Below are positions 12,059 to 21,716 of a DNA stretch of 64,000 bases, piece after piece. The DNA comes from Planctomycetota bacterium (GTDB lineage: Bacteria; Planctomycetota; UBA1135; GCA-002686595): the NCBI GenBank assembly GCA_002683825.1, contig NYUD01000016.1, positions 143,815 through 207,814 on the forward strand, read 5' to 3'. Under the pieces are notes generated by a model that did no database searches, was not told the origin of the DNA, and saw nothing but the letters and a program-made list of their open reading frames with translations. The position numbers and the translations under genes are program-made. Positions within the stretch are counted from its first letter, which is position 1. The number at the start of each line of letters is the position of its first letter.

Positions 12059-13195
12059 CTACGAAGAGGAGGCCTGGAAAGGACGGGCCAGCGTCAAGTC
12101 CTGCTCGCCGTAGCTGCGGCCGCCGCGCCCCTCACCGTAGAGCCTTTCCGGCCTCTCCGCCGTGCGGAAGAAGCGCAGGCGGAAAAAGACCTGCCCATCC
12201 TCGATCAGGAACGGAACGTCGTGGGCGCGTACTTCCAGAACCGCAGGTGTGCCTTTCCTGCTCCCTTCCTCCGACCACCCGAAACCGGAATCAAAAAAGC
12301 CCGCATAGTTGTTTCGGAGCTCGCCGATGCCCACATCGATGGGCAGCATCTCCGCCGCCAGGAGCGGAGGGATTCGGATACTTTCGCGGCTGGCGAAGAT
12401 GTAGAAGCGCCCGGGATCCAGAATGCAGCCGTCGCTGCGTGCATGAACGGGTTCCCAGAAGTCTTCGCGCGAGTGGACGGCGGTTTCGCGAAAGCGCAGC
12501 ACATCGGTGTGCAACGCAGCGCGCCATCCGCACGGGTTGCGGCCGCGTAGGCCTATACGCATGGCGATCGCTCCATCCTCGTCGAAGTGGAGTTCCTTCT
12601 CGGGCAGGGCGCGTCCGCCTTCGAAGCACAGCGGGGTCTCACGATGGACGGCGCGTAGCTCGTCGCCCGTCAGGCCGGTCCGGCCGCGCTGCAGCCGCAG
12701 CTGGGCCAACCGATCTCCACGGTGCAACCGGACCGGGAACGACAGCGGTGCGACCTCCAGCCAGAGCTTGCCTGCATATCCCCGGGGCGTCTCGTCGAAG
12801 CGCGGGTGTCCCGGAACCAACACGCGCGTGAAGAGATCGCAGCGACCGGTTGAACTGCGTGGATTGAAGCGAGCGCTACATTCGTCGGGTAGCTCGAGTT
12901 CCTCCTCGAGTGCGACCATGTAGACCAGACCGCGCTCAAGGACGCCCCCATCGCCCTCGAGCGAAACCGAAGAAGTCGCCAGATCCGCCAGACGCTCTTC
13001 CATACGCCGCCCCGGCTTGCGATCGGGGAGAAAGCCGGCGCGAATCCGGTAGGCCGTCGGTCCCAGACGAAGGTCCAGGCTCGCAGGTTGGACCTGTGCG
13101 GGGGCGATGGGCGGTGCTCCTTCGACGGGGCGTATCCAGGTCCCCAGTTCGCGTCGAAGTTCTCCGTCGACGAGGATTCCGGTGCTCGATTTCAT
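12059..13195 (-). CDS. dcd: 2'-deoxycytidine 5'-triphosphate deaminase, tandem-domain form
   Basis: A 378-residue protein, twice the length of ordinary Dcd (about 190), matching the long DCD family with two copies of the trimeric dUTPase/Dcd fold. The first copy holds the clear active-site motif SARFNPRSSTGRCDLFTRV (about residues 113-131). The second copy carries FYIFASRESIRIPPLLAAEM and MLPIDVGIGELRNNYAGFFD, a degenerate version. It deaminates dCTP to dUTP for dTMP supply. The frame continues open upstream, but homology begins at MKSSTGILVDGELRR, so ATG 13193-13195 is the start. The 192 bp between its stop and rpmH contain nothing recognisable. Confidence 0.86.
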   Translation of the reverse strand: MKSSTGILVDGELRRELGTWIRPVEGAPPIAPAQVQPASLDLRLGPTAYRIRAGFLPDRKPGRRMEERLADLATSSVSLEGDGGVLERGLVYMVALEEELELPDECSARFNPRSSTGRCDLFTRVLVPGHPRFDETPRGYAGKLWLEVAPLSFPVRLHRGDRLAQLRLQRGRTGLTGDELRAVHRETPLCFEGGRALPEKELHFDEDGAIAMRIGLRGRNPCGWRAALHTDVLRFRETAVHSREDFWEPVHARSDGCILDPGRFYIFASRESIRIPPLLAAEMLPIDVGIGELRNNYAGFFDSGFGWSEEGSRKGTPAVLEVRAHDVPFLIEDGQVFFRLRFFRTAERPERLYGEGRGGRSYGEQDLTLARPFQASSS

Positions 13196-13321
13196 GTGGG
13201 CCTCGGTGGGTTGGCCGGACGACAATCTAACACCCCGCCGATTAACCGGCGATTCGTCGGGCACCTGCTCTTTCCGGGGGGCTAGACTTCCCGCTCCATC
13301 GAGCAAAGACCCCCACATGCG

Positions 13322-14488
13322 ATGAAGATTCACGAGTTTCAAGCCAAGGAACTTCTGCGCGGATTCGGCCTTGCCGTCCCCGTTGGAGTGGAGTGCGCCA
13401 CCGCCGAAGAGGCCGGAAAAGCCCACACCCGGCTGGGGACGCCCGTCACGGTCGTCAAGGCCCAGATCCATGCGGGCGGCCGCGGAAAGGGTGGTGGAGT
13501 CAAGGTCGTCACCAGTGCGGAAGAAGCGCGTGCGGCGGCCGAGGGCATGCTTGAAAAGCCGCTGGTCACCCATCAAACATCTCCCGCCGGTCAGCCGGTG
13601 AGACGGCTGTGGGTCGAGCAGGGCTCCAACATCGCCTCGGAGTACTACATCGGCATCGCCATCGACCGCGAGAAGCAGTTGCCGGTGGTGATGGCCTCTT
13701 CCGAGGGCGGGATGGAGATCGAAGAGGTCGCCGCCAGGTCGCCCGAGAAGATTCTCAAGGCCGCCTTTTCGCCGGCCGACGGCCTTGACGCGGGCGAGGC
13801 CCGGCGCCTGGCGGAGGGCATCGGCCTCGCCGGTGAAACCGCGGCCAAGGGGGCCGATTTTCTTCAGACCCTCGCGCATGTCTTCTGCGAGCTGGACTGT
13901 TCGCTGGCGGAAATCAATCCGCTCGTGACGACCCGGGAAGGAGAGGTGTTGGCGCTCGATGCCAAGATGAATTTCGATTCGAACGGGCTCTTTCGCCACC
14001 CCGAGGTGGCCGAGTTGCGCGATCTCGACGAGGAGGATCCCAAGGAGGTCGAGGCGAGCAAGTTCGATCTCTCCTACGTCGTCCTGGACGGCACGATCGG
14101 CTGCATGGTCAATGGTGCGGGGCTCGCCATGGCGACGATGGACGTCATCAAGCTACACGGCGGCGAGCCCGCAAATTTCCTGGACGTCGGCGGCGGCGCC
14201 ACCAAGGAGAACGTGAAGGCCGCCTTCAAGATTCTTCTGTCCGATGAGCACGTCAAAGGCGTTCTGGTCAACATCTTCGGTGGCATCATGCGTTGCGACA
14301 TCATCGCCGAAGGCATCTGCGCTGCGGTCAAGGAGGTCGATCTGAGCGTGCCCCTGGTCTGCCGTCTCGAGGGCACGAACGTCGAGCGCGGCAAGGAGAT
14401 CCTGGAGCGGTCCGGGTTGCCCATCATCACTGCGAACGACCTCGACGATGCCGCCGAGAAGATCTGTCGCGCGACCGAGACCGAATAG
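13322..14488 (+). CDS. sucC: succinate--CoA ligase [ADP/GDP-forming] subunit beta
   Basis: The 388-residue beta subunit of succinyl-CoA synthetase supplies the nucleotide-binding ATP-grasp domain and part of the CoA-ligase interface. Matches include [16 protein letters not shown] at the start, [16 protein letters not shown] (nucleotide-binding loop), the Mg-binding EINPLVTT and [11 protein letters not shown], and the succinate-binding [13 protein letters not shown] plus [16 protein letters not shown]. The length is exactly that of the family. sucD follows after 21 bp with GAGGAGAG as its Shine-Dalgarno. The enzyme performs the substrate-level phosphorylation step of the TCA cycle. Confidence 0.98.
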   Translation: MKIHEFQAKELLRGFGLAVPVGVECATAEEAGKAHTRLGTPVTVVKAQIHAGGRGKGGGVKVVTSAEEARAAAEGMLEKPLVTHQTSPAGQPVRRLWVEQGSNIASEYYIGIAIDREKQLPVVMASSEGGMEIEEVAARSPEKILKAAFSPADGLDAGEARRLAEGIGLAGETAAKGADFLQTLAHVFCELDCSLAEINPLVTTREGEVLALDAKMNFDSNGLFRHPEVAELRDLDEEDPKEVEASKFDLSYVVLDGTIGCMVNGAGLAMATMDVIKLHGGEPANFLDVGGGATKENVKAAFKILLSDEHVKGVLVNIFGGIMRCDIIAEGICAAVKEVDLSVPLVCRLEGTNVERGKEILERSGLPIITANDLDDAAEKICRATETE

Positions 14489-14509
14489 AGGCCACGAGGA
14501 GAGAAGACA

Positions 14510-15409
14510 ATGAGCATCTGGGTCGACGCAAACACCAAGGTCATGTGCCAGGGCCTCACCGGCAAACACGGCACCTTCCACTCCACACAGGCGCTGGAGT
14601 ACGGCACCCGGCTCGTCGCCGGCGTCACGCCCGGGAAGGGCGGCACCGAGCACATCGGCGTGCCGGTCTTCAACACCGTTGCGGAAGCCAAGGAGGCGAC
14701 AGGCGCCAGCGTCAGCGTGATCTACGTGCCGCCGCCCTTCGCCGCCGCCGCGATCATCGAGGCGCTCGAGGCCGAGCTCGACCTCGTCGTCACGATCACC
14801 GAGGGCATCCCGGTTCTGGACATGGTCAAGGTGATGGAACGCGTGCGCGGTTCAAGGACGCGCCTCATCGGCCCGAACTGCCCCGGCATCATCACCCCCG
14901 AGGCGTGCAAGATCGGGATCATGCCCGGGTACATCCACAAGCCCGGACGAGTGGGCGTCATTTCGCGTTCCGGAACGCTGACCTACGAAGCCGTCTGGCA
15001 GTTGAGTTCGCGTGGTATCGGGCAAACGACCTGCATCGGGATCGGTGGCGATCCTGTCAACGGAACGAACTTCATCGATTGCCTGGCCGCCTTCAATGAC
15101 GACCCCGACACCCGGGGCATGGTCATGATCGGTGAGATCGGAGGGTCCGCCGAAGAGGAGGCTTCCGAGTTCATCGCGTCGAACGTGAACAAGCCCGTCG
15201 TCGGCTTCATCGCCGGTGTGACCGCACCTCCCGGACGGCGTATGGGCCACGCCGGTGCGATCATCTCGGGCGGCAAGGGCTCGGCCGGCGACAAGATCAG
15301 CGCGCTGGAAAAAGCGGGCGTGGCCGTGACCGATAGTCCGGCCAAGATCGGCGAGTACATGGAGCGCGCACTGCGCGATGCCGGCCTCCTGGAAGGCGCC
15401 GGAGCCTGA
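14510..15409 (+). CDS. sucD: succinate--CoA ligase subunit alpha
   Basis: The 299-residue alpha subunit binds CoA and carries the phosphorylated histidine. CoA-binding residues lie in [20 protein letters not shown] and [20 protein letters not shown]. The active-site histidine is H247 in [17 protein letters not shown]. The CPGIITP block is also present. The start is ATG 14510, preceded by a strong GAGGAGAG. It is paired with sucC in one transcription unit; the next gene is convergent, 14 bp away, with no clear terminator between. Confidence 0.98.
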   Translation: MSIWVDANTKVMCQGLTGKHGTFHSTQALEYGTRLVAGVTPGKGGTEHIGVPVFNTVAEAKEATGASVSVIYVPPPFAAAAIIEALEAELDLVVTITEGIPVLDMVKVMERVRGSRTRLIGPNCPGIITPEACKIGIMPGYIHKPGRVGVISRSGTLTYEAVWQLSSRGIGQTTCIGIGGDPVNGTNFIDCLAAFNDDPDTRGMVMIGEIGGSAEEEASEFIASNVNKPVVGFIAGVTAPPGRRMGHAGAIISGGKGSAGDKISALEKAGVAVTDSPAKIGEYMERALRDAGLLEGAGA

Positions 15410-15423
15410 CCTCCTGGGCCTCG

Positions 15424-15963
15424 CTACAGCGCTCGTTCGATCATGCGTTCGAACACCTTGCGCGTCCCCGAGCCCTCGTGGCGAGCCACGATCTCGCCCT
15501 CGGAATCGATGACCAGGGTGACGGGAATGCCGCCGTTGAGGCCGTACTTCTCGGAGAGTGCGAAAAGGGACTTCTCCGCCGGGCTGATGACGGGAATGAC
15601 GAGCTTCCTTTTCTGCATGAAGGCCACGATGTCGTCCGCCGTGCGGACCTTGCCCTGGGGGATCTGAACGTCGATGGCGACGGTCTGAACGCGAACCCCC
15701 TTCGCCTCCCATTCTTCGCGGAGGGCCACGAGTTCGGGCATCTCCTTCAGGCAGGGCTTGCACCAGGTCGCCCAGAAATTGACCAGGACGGCTTTTTCGT
15801 CGCCGCTCGGCAGCAGGGCCTTTTCAAGCTCCGCCTGGGAAAGAACCCGCATGCCCGAAGGGATAGCGTCGTTCGTACCGGTGGGGGAGCAGCCGGCCGC
15901 GAGGAGCGCAACGAGGGCGAGATGGGTGAGGAAGAGCCGGTGGATGAGGTGGTTGATTTTCAT
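15424..15963 (-). CDS. TlpA-like thiol-disulfide oxidoreductase lipoprotein
   Basis: A 179-residue envelope protein. Residues 9-25 form a lipoprotein signal ending in LLAAGC, so C25 is the likely lipidated residue. The thioredoxin fold follows with the active site WCKPC (C68, C71) in NFWATWCKPCLKEMPEL, and the cis-proline region GGIPVTLVID. The typical role is reducing periplasmic disulfides or cytochrome c apoprotein thiols, which would fit the many c-type haem proteins in this genome; that link is inference. It is convergent with sucD and divergent from ileS. Confidence 0.9.
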   Translation of the reverse strand: MKINHLIHRLFLTHLALVALLAAGCSPTGTNDAIPSGMRVLSQAELEKALLPSGDEKAVLVNFWATWCKPCLKEMPELVALREEWEAKGVRVQTVAIDVQIPQGKVRTADDIVAFMQKRKLVIPVISPAEKSLFALSEKYGLNGGIPVTLVIDSEGEIVARHEGSGTRKVFERMIERAL

Positions 15964-16112
15964 GGGCTGTGCGCTGGATCATCAAGCCTACGAGGCAGGT
16001 CTGGAGCCTGTGGGCATGGCGGCCTAGACTCGCCCTCTCTCTACCCTAAGTCGATCATCCACCAGGATCGACCACCCGGATCCCATTCCCTCGAGCCGGT
16101 CCCTTTGTTTCC

Positions 16113-19100
16113 GTGAGATCGAACGAAAAAAAGCCCTACCCCCGGGTGCCCACCCAGCCCGACCTGCCCAGGATCGAGGAGCGCATTCTCGCCTTCTGGG
16201 AGAAGGAGCGCATTTTCCAGGCGTCGGTGGACGGCCGCCCGACCGGGGAGGGCGGCTCGAACGAGTACGTCTTCTACGACGGTCCGCCCTTCGCCAACGG
16301 GTTGCCGCACTACGGCCACCTGTTGACGGGTTTCGTCAAGGACATCGTTCCGCGCTACCAGACCATGCGCGGCCGGCGCGTCGAGCGGCGCTTCGGGTGG
16401 GATTGCCACGGCTTGCCGGCGGAGATGGGGACCGAGAAGAAGCTCGGGATCTCGGGTCGCCAGAAGATTCTTGCCTACGGCATCGAACGCTTCAACGGGC
16501 ACTGCCGCGAGGAGGTCTTCAAGTACGCCGGTGAGTGGGAGCGCTACGTCAAACGCCAGGCGCGCTGGGTCGACTTCGAGAACGACTACAAGACCCTGGA
16601 TCTGGACTACATGGAGAGCGTGATGTGGGCCTTCTCCGAGCTCTACAGGAAAGGGCTCGTCTACGAGAGCTATCGCGTCATGCCCTATTCGTGGGCGGCG
16701 GAGTCACCGGTCTCGAACTTCGAGACGCGCATGGACAACTCCTACCGCGAACGCCAGGACCCGGCCCTGACCGTGCGCTTGAAGCTGGAACCGAGGGGGG
16801 GGGACCCCGGTCCGCTCGAGATCCTGATCTGGACCACCACGCCCTGGACCCTGCCGTCCAATCTGGCCGTGGCGGTCGGTGCGGACATCGAATATGCCGT
16901 CGTCGAGAAGGAGGGCGAGTGTCTGGTGCTCGCAACGGGGGTGCTCGCCAAGTACGAGAAGGAGCTCGAAGGCTGGACCCGGACCGGCCGGCTGAAGGGG
17001 AGCGAGCTCGTCGGTCGGAAATACGAGCCGCTCTTTCCCTATTTCAAGGATCAGCCGAACGCGTTCCGCATTCTCTCCGGCGACTTCGTCGACACCTCTG
17101 AAGGCACCGGTGTCGTCCATCTTGCGCCGGGTTTTGGCGAGGACGACCAGCGCGTCTGTGCCGAGAACGAGATCGAAGTGGTCTGCCCGGTCGACGGTCG
17201 CGGTGAGTTCACCGAAGAGGTGCGGGATTGGAAGGGGCTGAACGTTCTCGAGGCGAACAAGCCGATCATCGCGGAGCTCAAACAGCGCGGGGTCGTCCTG
17301 CGCCACGAGACCTACCTGCACAACTACCCGCACTGCTGGCGCACGGGCGAGCCGCTGATCTACAAGGCGCTCTCTTCCTGGTACATCCGGGTGAGCGACT
17401 TTCGCGAGCGAATGGTCGAGCTGAACCGGAGCATCCGCTGGGTTCCGGAGACGATTCGCGACGGTCAATTCGGTAAATGGCTGGAAGGCGCGCGCGACTG
17501 GTCGATCAGCCGCAACCGCTTCTGGGGCTCGCCGATTCCGATCTGGAGGAGCGACGATCCGAAGTACCCGCGCATCGACGTCTACGGTTCGCTCGACGAG
17601 CTCGAGCGCGACTTCGGCGTGCGCCCGACGGACCTGCACCGCCCGGCGATCGACGGGCTCACCCGGCCGAATCCCGACGATCCTACCGGGAAGTCGACCA
17701 TGCGGCGGGTCGAGGAAATCCTCGACGGCTGGTTCGAATCCGGATCGATGCCCTACGCCCAGGTGCACTATCCGTTCGAGAATCGCGAGTGGTTCGAAAA
17801 TCACTTCCCGGCCGACTTCATCACCGAGTACGTGGCCCAGACCCGCGGTTGGTTCTACACGATGATGGTCCTGTCGACGGCGCTCTTCGATCGACCGCCC
17901 TTCAAGAACTGCATCTGCCACGGGGTCGTGGTCGACGTGAACGGCACCAAGCTCTCCAAGAGCCTGCGCAACTATCCCGAACCCGACGAGGTCTGCGACA
18001 AGTACGGAGCGGACGCGCTGCGCTGGTTCATGTGCTCCTCGCCGATCATGCGCGGCGGTGACCTCGCGATCGACCGAGAAGGTAAGGCCGTGGGCGAGGT
18101 CGTGCGTCTGGTCATCCACCCGATCTGGAACGCCTATTCGTTCTTCTGTCTGTATGCCAATGCGGACGAACTTCGCGGCAACTTCAGGACCGAGGGCTAC
18201 GGCAATGTTCTCGATCGCTACATCCTGGCCAAGACGCGAGCACTGGTCGTGGGGGTCGGCGATGCGATGGATGCCTACGACCTCGTGGCCGCCACCTCCA
18301 GCATCCGCGGCTTCCTCGAAGCGTTGAACAACTGGTACATCCGCCGCAGCCGGCCCCGGTTTTGGCGGGCGGAGAAGGATGGCGACAAGCAGGACGCCTA
18401 CGACGCGCTCTACACTGTGCTCGAGGTTCTCTGCCGCACGGTTGCGCCCTTCCTGCCGCTGATCTCCGAGGAGATCTACCGCGGCTTGACGAATGCGAAG
18501 AGCGTGCACCTTTTCGATTGGCCCGACGCCGAGTCCCTCTCGAGTGAAGGCAACCTGGCGCAGGACATGGACAGGATCCGCCAGGTTTGTTCGGCCGCCC
18601 TCGGTTTGCGCGAGGAGAGGCGCTTGCGCATTCGCCTGCCCCTCGCCAGCCTGATCGTCGCGGGACCGGGTGCGGATCGATTGGCGCCGTACTTCGATCT
18701 GATCCGGGACGAGGTCAACGTCAAGGACGTGTGCAGCGCCGAGCGGGTCGAGGACTTTGCGACCTTCCAGCTCAAGCTGAACGCGCGCGCCCTCGGCCCC
18801 AAGGTGGGCGGGCGCATGAAGGACCTGCTCGCGAGCGCCAGGGCGGGGGATTGGTCCTCCTCTGGGGGAGCGGTCAAGGTCGGCGACTACGAGCTCGAAG
18901 AAGGCGAGTATGAGATGCAGTTGCGAGCGAGTGCCGACCAGGAGCGGTTCGCGGTCGCCGCCCTACCCTCGAACGACGCGGTCTGTGCACTCGAGGTAGG
19001 GACGACTCCCGAGCTGGAACGCGAAGGCCTGGCGCGCGACGTGGTGCGGCTGATTCAGGCCGCGCGCAAGGAGGCCGCTTTCCACGTGTCCGACCGCGTC

Positions 19101-19277
19101 GAACTGGCCCTGGAAGGATCCGCCGAGGTGAGGAGGGCGGTCGACGAGCACAAGAGCTACATCATGGAGCAGACCCTGGCCGCCTCCCTGGAATTCGATG
19201 CGCCCCTCGATGGCATGCACGTTCACCGGGGCAAGGCGGGCGAGTCCGAGTTTGCCGTCGGTGTTCGGACGGGGTGA
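16113..19277 (+). CDS. ileS: isoleucine--tRNA ligase, type 2 (eukaryote-like)
   Basis: A 1054-residue class I aminoacyl-tRNA synthetase that charges tRNA-Ile. The HIGH motif is HYGH at 66-69 and the KMSKS motif is KLSKS at 613-617. The editing (CP1) domain lies between, with TTPWTLPSN and GTGVVHLAPGFGEDD. WCWRTGEPLIYKA-like and SSWYIRVSDFRERM blocks follow. The overall length and the FYDGPPFANGLPHYGHLLTG block match the type 2 group shared by eukaryotes and some bacteria, which is usually less sensitive to mupirocin (family knowledge). There is no C-terminal zinc finger of the E. coli type. Translation starts at GTG 16113; no ATG fits the conserved N-terminus. Confidence 0.97.
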   Translation: MRSNEKKPYPRVPTQPDLPRIEERILAFWEKERIFQASVDGRPTGEGGSNEYVFYDGPPFANGLPHYGHLLTGFVKDIVPRYQTMRGRRVERRFGWDCHGLPAEMGTEKKLGISGRQKILAYGIERFNGHCREEVFKYAGEWERYVKRQARWVDFENDYKTLDLDYMESVMWAFSELYRKGLVYESYRVMPYSWAAESPVSNFETRMDNSYRERQDPALTVRLKLEPRGGDPGPLEILIWTTTPWTLPSNLAVAVGADIEYAVVEKEGECLVLATGVLAKYEKELEGWTRTGRLKGSELVGRKYEPLFPYFKDQPNAFRILSGDFVDTSEGTGVVHLAPGFGEDDQRVCAENEIEVVCPVDGRGEFTEEVRDWKGLNVLEANKPIIAELKQRGVVLRHETYLHNYPHCWRTGEPLIYKALSSWYIRVSDFRERMVELNRSIRWVPETIRDGQFGKWLEGARDWSISRNRFWGSPIPIWRSDDPKYPRIDVYGSLDELERDFGVRPTDLHRPAIDGLTRPNPDDPTGKSTMRRVEEILDGWFESGSMPYAQVHYPFENREWFENHFPADFITEYVAQTRGWFYTMMVLSTALFDRPPFKNCICHGVVVDVNGTKLSKSLRNYPEPDEVCDKYGADALRWFMCSSPIMRGGDLAIDREGKAVGEVVRLVIHPIWNAYSFFCLYANADELRGNFRTEGYGNVLDRYILAKTRALVVGVGDAMDAYDLVAATSSIRGFLEALNNWYIRRSRPRFWRAEKDGDKQDAYDALYTVLEVLCRTVAPFLPLISEEIYRGLTNAKSVHLFDWPDAESLSSEGNLAQDMDRIRQVCSAALGLREERRLRIRLPLASLIVAGPGADRLAPYFDLIRDEVNVKDVCSAERVEDFATFQLKLNARALGPKVGGRMKDLLASARAGDWSSSGGAVKVGDYELEEGEYEMQLRASADQERFAVAALPSNDAVCALEVGTTPELEREGLARDVVRLIQAARKEAAFHVSDRVELALEGSAEVRRAVDEHKSYIMEQTLAASLEFDAPLDGMHVHRGKAGESEFAVGVRTG

Positions 19278-19298
19278 GGAGAGGGCTGTTGCGAGGCT

Positions 19299-20921
19299 TC
19301 AGAGGTCGAGGAAAGGGAACGCGCCTGCCCACCACTCCTCGACCGTCACGTCCTGGCGCCGATCCGAGATGACGAACTCGCCCTGGGCGTCACCGCCCAT
19401 GGCGTACTTGCCCCGCGCGATGCCACCCAGGGCGGCGTGACCCAGGGCGACACCGCCGAAGGCGAGGTAGCCGATCGAGACGCCGCCCATGCTGATGCCT
19501 CCGAGGGCGCAGCCGCCGGCGGCCCAGCCGAGCGCCACCGCCAGGCCCCCGAACGAGCTCAGCAACCCGAGCGATACCCCCCCGTGGGCGAACAGCCCCA
19601 CGGATATCCCGCCCACGGTGATTCCGCCGTAGGCGAGGTCGCCGACGGCGATCCAGCCCTTCGCAACGCGCATCTTCTGGCCCCGACGGCGGGGTCCGAG
19701 GTGCACGTGAACCAGGGGGAGCCCCAGAACCTTCGTCCGGCTCTTGTACTCGTAGGGCTGGCCGGAGCTCATCCAACGCATCTCGGTCCAGGCGCTTCGC
19801 AACCGGCCTCCGTGTTGCTTCCAGGCCCGGGTCGCACGTCCTTCGGCGAGGGCCTGAAGATCCTCCTTGAAGGCTGCGGCGGTGGGGTAGCGCTGTTCGC
19901 GATCGTGGGCCATCGCCATCCGTACCACCGCGGCGGCCTGTTTCGAAGCGCGCTTTTCGATGCTCGAGAGGGAAGCCGGCAGGCGCGTCTTGATCGCCTC
20001 GAAAACCTCCAGGATATTCTCGCCGTCGAACGGGCGCGTACCTGCGAGCGCTTCGAACAGGGTCACGCCCAGGCTGTAGACGTCCGTTCTGTGATCGACC
20101 TGGACTTCCGAGAGCCGCGCCTGTTCGGGCGACATGTAGTACGGCGTGCCCAGCGTATCGCCGGACATCGAGAGCGCCGGGTCGCCGTCGCTCATGGCCA
20201 ATCCGAAGTCGGCCACCACGGCGCTGCCGTCGGAGCGCAAGAGGACGTTCGACGGCTTGATGTCCCGGTGAACGAGGCCCTTCTCATGGGCGGTGCTCAG
20301 AGCGTCCGCAACCTGTGCCAGGAGCATGGAGACGGCCTGTTCGAAGTCGGCTGCGCCAGGAGCCATGTGGGGAGCCCCCGCTGCGCGACGCAACTCGTCG
20401 GCCGAGTAGCGCTTCTTTTCCACGGCCCCGAGGACCGTCGCCAGGGACGGCCCTTCGATGAATTCCATGGCCAGGTAGCTGTAGCCGCGCTCCTCCCCGA
20501 CGTCATAGATCTGCACGATGTGGGGGTGGCGCAGCTTGGCCACGGCCAGGGCCTCGCGACGAAAGCGATCCAGGTGGCGCCCATCCATGGCCAGACCCGG
20601 TCGCAGGATCTTCAGGGCCACAGCTCGTTCCAGCTCCGTGTCGTGGGCCAGCCAGACCACGGCCATGCCCCCCCGGCCCAGCTCGCGCTTCAGCTCGTAG
20701 CGTCCGAAGGTCTTCCCCGGGGTCAGGGGCATCGGACCGGGCGGTACGCTGGCCAGGCCCGCCTCGATCATCTTCAAGCAGCGTTCGAGGCCCGGACGAA
20801 CCGTGGGACCGACCCGTGCCAGAAATGCGGTCCGGTCGGGCGGACGACCCGCGGCGAGGGCATCCGAATACTCGCCGACGATGCGGTCCAGGAGGTCGTC
20901 GAGACGTTCATCGCTCTTCAT
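19299..20921 (-). CDS. serine/threonine protein kinase with C-terminal glycine-rich repeat domain
   Basis: A 540-residue Hanks-type kinase. Kinase motifs run in order: glycine loop GRGGMAVV (82-89), catalytic lysine K104 in AVALKIL, HRDIKPSN (HRD 218-220), DFG 238-240, and GTPYYMSPEQ in the activation segment. A loop of about 25 residues rich in Ala/Pro is inserted before helix E (about 180-192). The C-terminal part, 422-515, is a run of short repeats of the form xGGxxxGxxxxG (for example ITVGGISVG, ISMGGVSIGYLAFGG) without a typical transmembrane profile; it could be a left-handed beta-helix or a membrane-associated sheet. The start is 5 bp after the sigma factor stop, so the kinase and sigma factor are co-transcribed and probably functionally linked. 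Confidence 0.92.
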   Translation of the reverse strand: MKSDERLDDLLDRIVGEYSDALAAGRPPDRTAFLARVGPTVRPGLERCLKMIEAGLASVPPGPMPLTPGKTFGRYELKRELGRGGMAVVWLAHDTELERAVALKILRPGLAMDGRHLDRFRREALAVAKLRHPHIVQIYDVGEERGYSYLAMEFIEGPSLATVLGAVEKKRYSADELRRAAGAPHMAPGAADFEQAVSMLLAQVADALSTAHEKGLVHRDIKPSNVLLRSDGSAVVADFGLAMSDGDPALSMSGDTLGTPYYMSPEQARLSEVQVDHRTDVYSLGVTLFEALAGTRPFDGENILEVFEAIKTRLPASLSSIEKRASKQAAAVVRMAMAHDREQRYPTAAAFKEDLQALAEGRATRAWKQHGGRLRSAWTEMRWMSSGQPYEYKSRTKVLGLPLVHVHLGPRRRGQKMRVAKGWIAVGDLAYGGITVGGISVGLFAHGGVSLGLLSSFGGLAVALGWAAGGCALGGISMGGVSIGYLAFGGVALGHAALGGIARGKYAMGGDAQGEFVISDRRQDVTVEEWWAGAFPFLDL

Positions 20922-20926
20922 GGGGA

Positions 20927-21571
20927 CTACGAGCGTTCCGGGGGCGCGGATTCGTCGCGGAAATCCACGAGAATCGTGTCGTCGGCCTGCCAGGCGGCCA
21001 GGGCGCGCCGGTAGAGCGAGTGAATCGCGGTCTCGCTGCGGCCCATGCGCCGGGCCGATTCGCGCGCCGACAGTCCCTCGAACTGACGCAGTCCGATGAC
21101 GCGCCGGTGTTCCGCCGACAGAGAGCGGAAACGGGTCTCGAGCCGGCGTGCCAGCTCGTTCACGGCCGCCCGACTCGCCGGTCCACAGGTGTCCGCCAGG
21201 ATCTGGCTGGCCCGGGGGCCGGCCACGCTCCAGTCCGAATGGACCAGACGCGTGGCTCCGGATCGCTTGGCTGCCCGGATGGCCCGGGCCGCGTCGATCA
21301 CGGTGTTGCGCGCGATCCGGGTCAGAAAACGCCAGAGTTCTGCCTCGCCGGGGGTCTCGGGAGGCAGGGAGCGCGAGCTCAGTGCGCGTAGATAGACCTC
21401 TTGCACGAGGTCGTCGATCTCTACGCGGGCCTGCACGGAAGGGCCCGTCAGGTGGACCAAGAGCAACCGCAGCCGCCGTTCCAGGCGCGCCAGGCGTTCA
21501 CCCGGGGCCGGATCCCGCTCGCCGTCGGGGTGCGGTCGCGGTGGGCTGTCGCGGGAGGCCGGGGGAGCCAT
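20927..21571 (-). CDS. ECF-type RNA polymerase sigma factor
   Basis: A 214-residue sigma-70-family protein. Region 2 is seen in VEIDDLVQEVYLRAL and LWRFLTRIARNTVIDAAR (about residues 50-95). Region 4 is the helix-turn-helix at the end, LSAEHRRVIGLRQFEGLSAR followed by ESARRMGRSETAIHSLYRRA. There is no region 1.1 or 3, as in extracytoplasmic-function sigma factors. The gene directly precedes the Ser/Thr kinase (5 bp), an arrangement known for planctomycete ECF groups in which kinase signalling replaces an anti-sigma factor. The ATG at 21569-21571 was chosen because conservation starts shortly after it. 145 bp separate it from the divergent ligase gene. Confidence 0.88.
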   Translation of the reverse strand: MAPPASRDSPPRPHPDGERDPAPGERLARLERRLRLLLVHLTGPSVQARVEIDDLVQEVYLRALSSRSLPPETPGEAELWRFLTRIARNTVIDAARAIRAAKRSGATRLVHSDWSVAGPRASQILADTCGPASRAAVNELARRLETRFRSLSAEHRRVIGLRQFEGLSARESARRMGRSETAIHSLYRRALAAWQADDTILVDFRDESAPPERS

Positions 21572-21716
21572 GGGGATCTGAAGGGGGCCTGGAGGCCCTC
21601 CTTCGGGGTGTCGAGCATGCCTTCGTCGAGCCTGCTCTGCTATCCTCAAGATCCGAATCGTCCGTAGCCCAGGACGCTTCGCCCGGGGGAGGTCCTCACC
21701 TCCCTTTGCACTTCCC

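Noticed and set aside
13196..13999. N-terminal extension of the dCTP deaminase frame
   Set aside because: The extension runs antisense through sucC; homology to Dcd begins at 13195.
19437..21014. 525-codon plus-strand open frame
   Set aside because: Antisense to the kinase and sigma factor, which have complete motifs on the minus strand.
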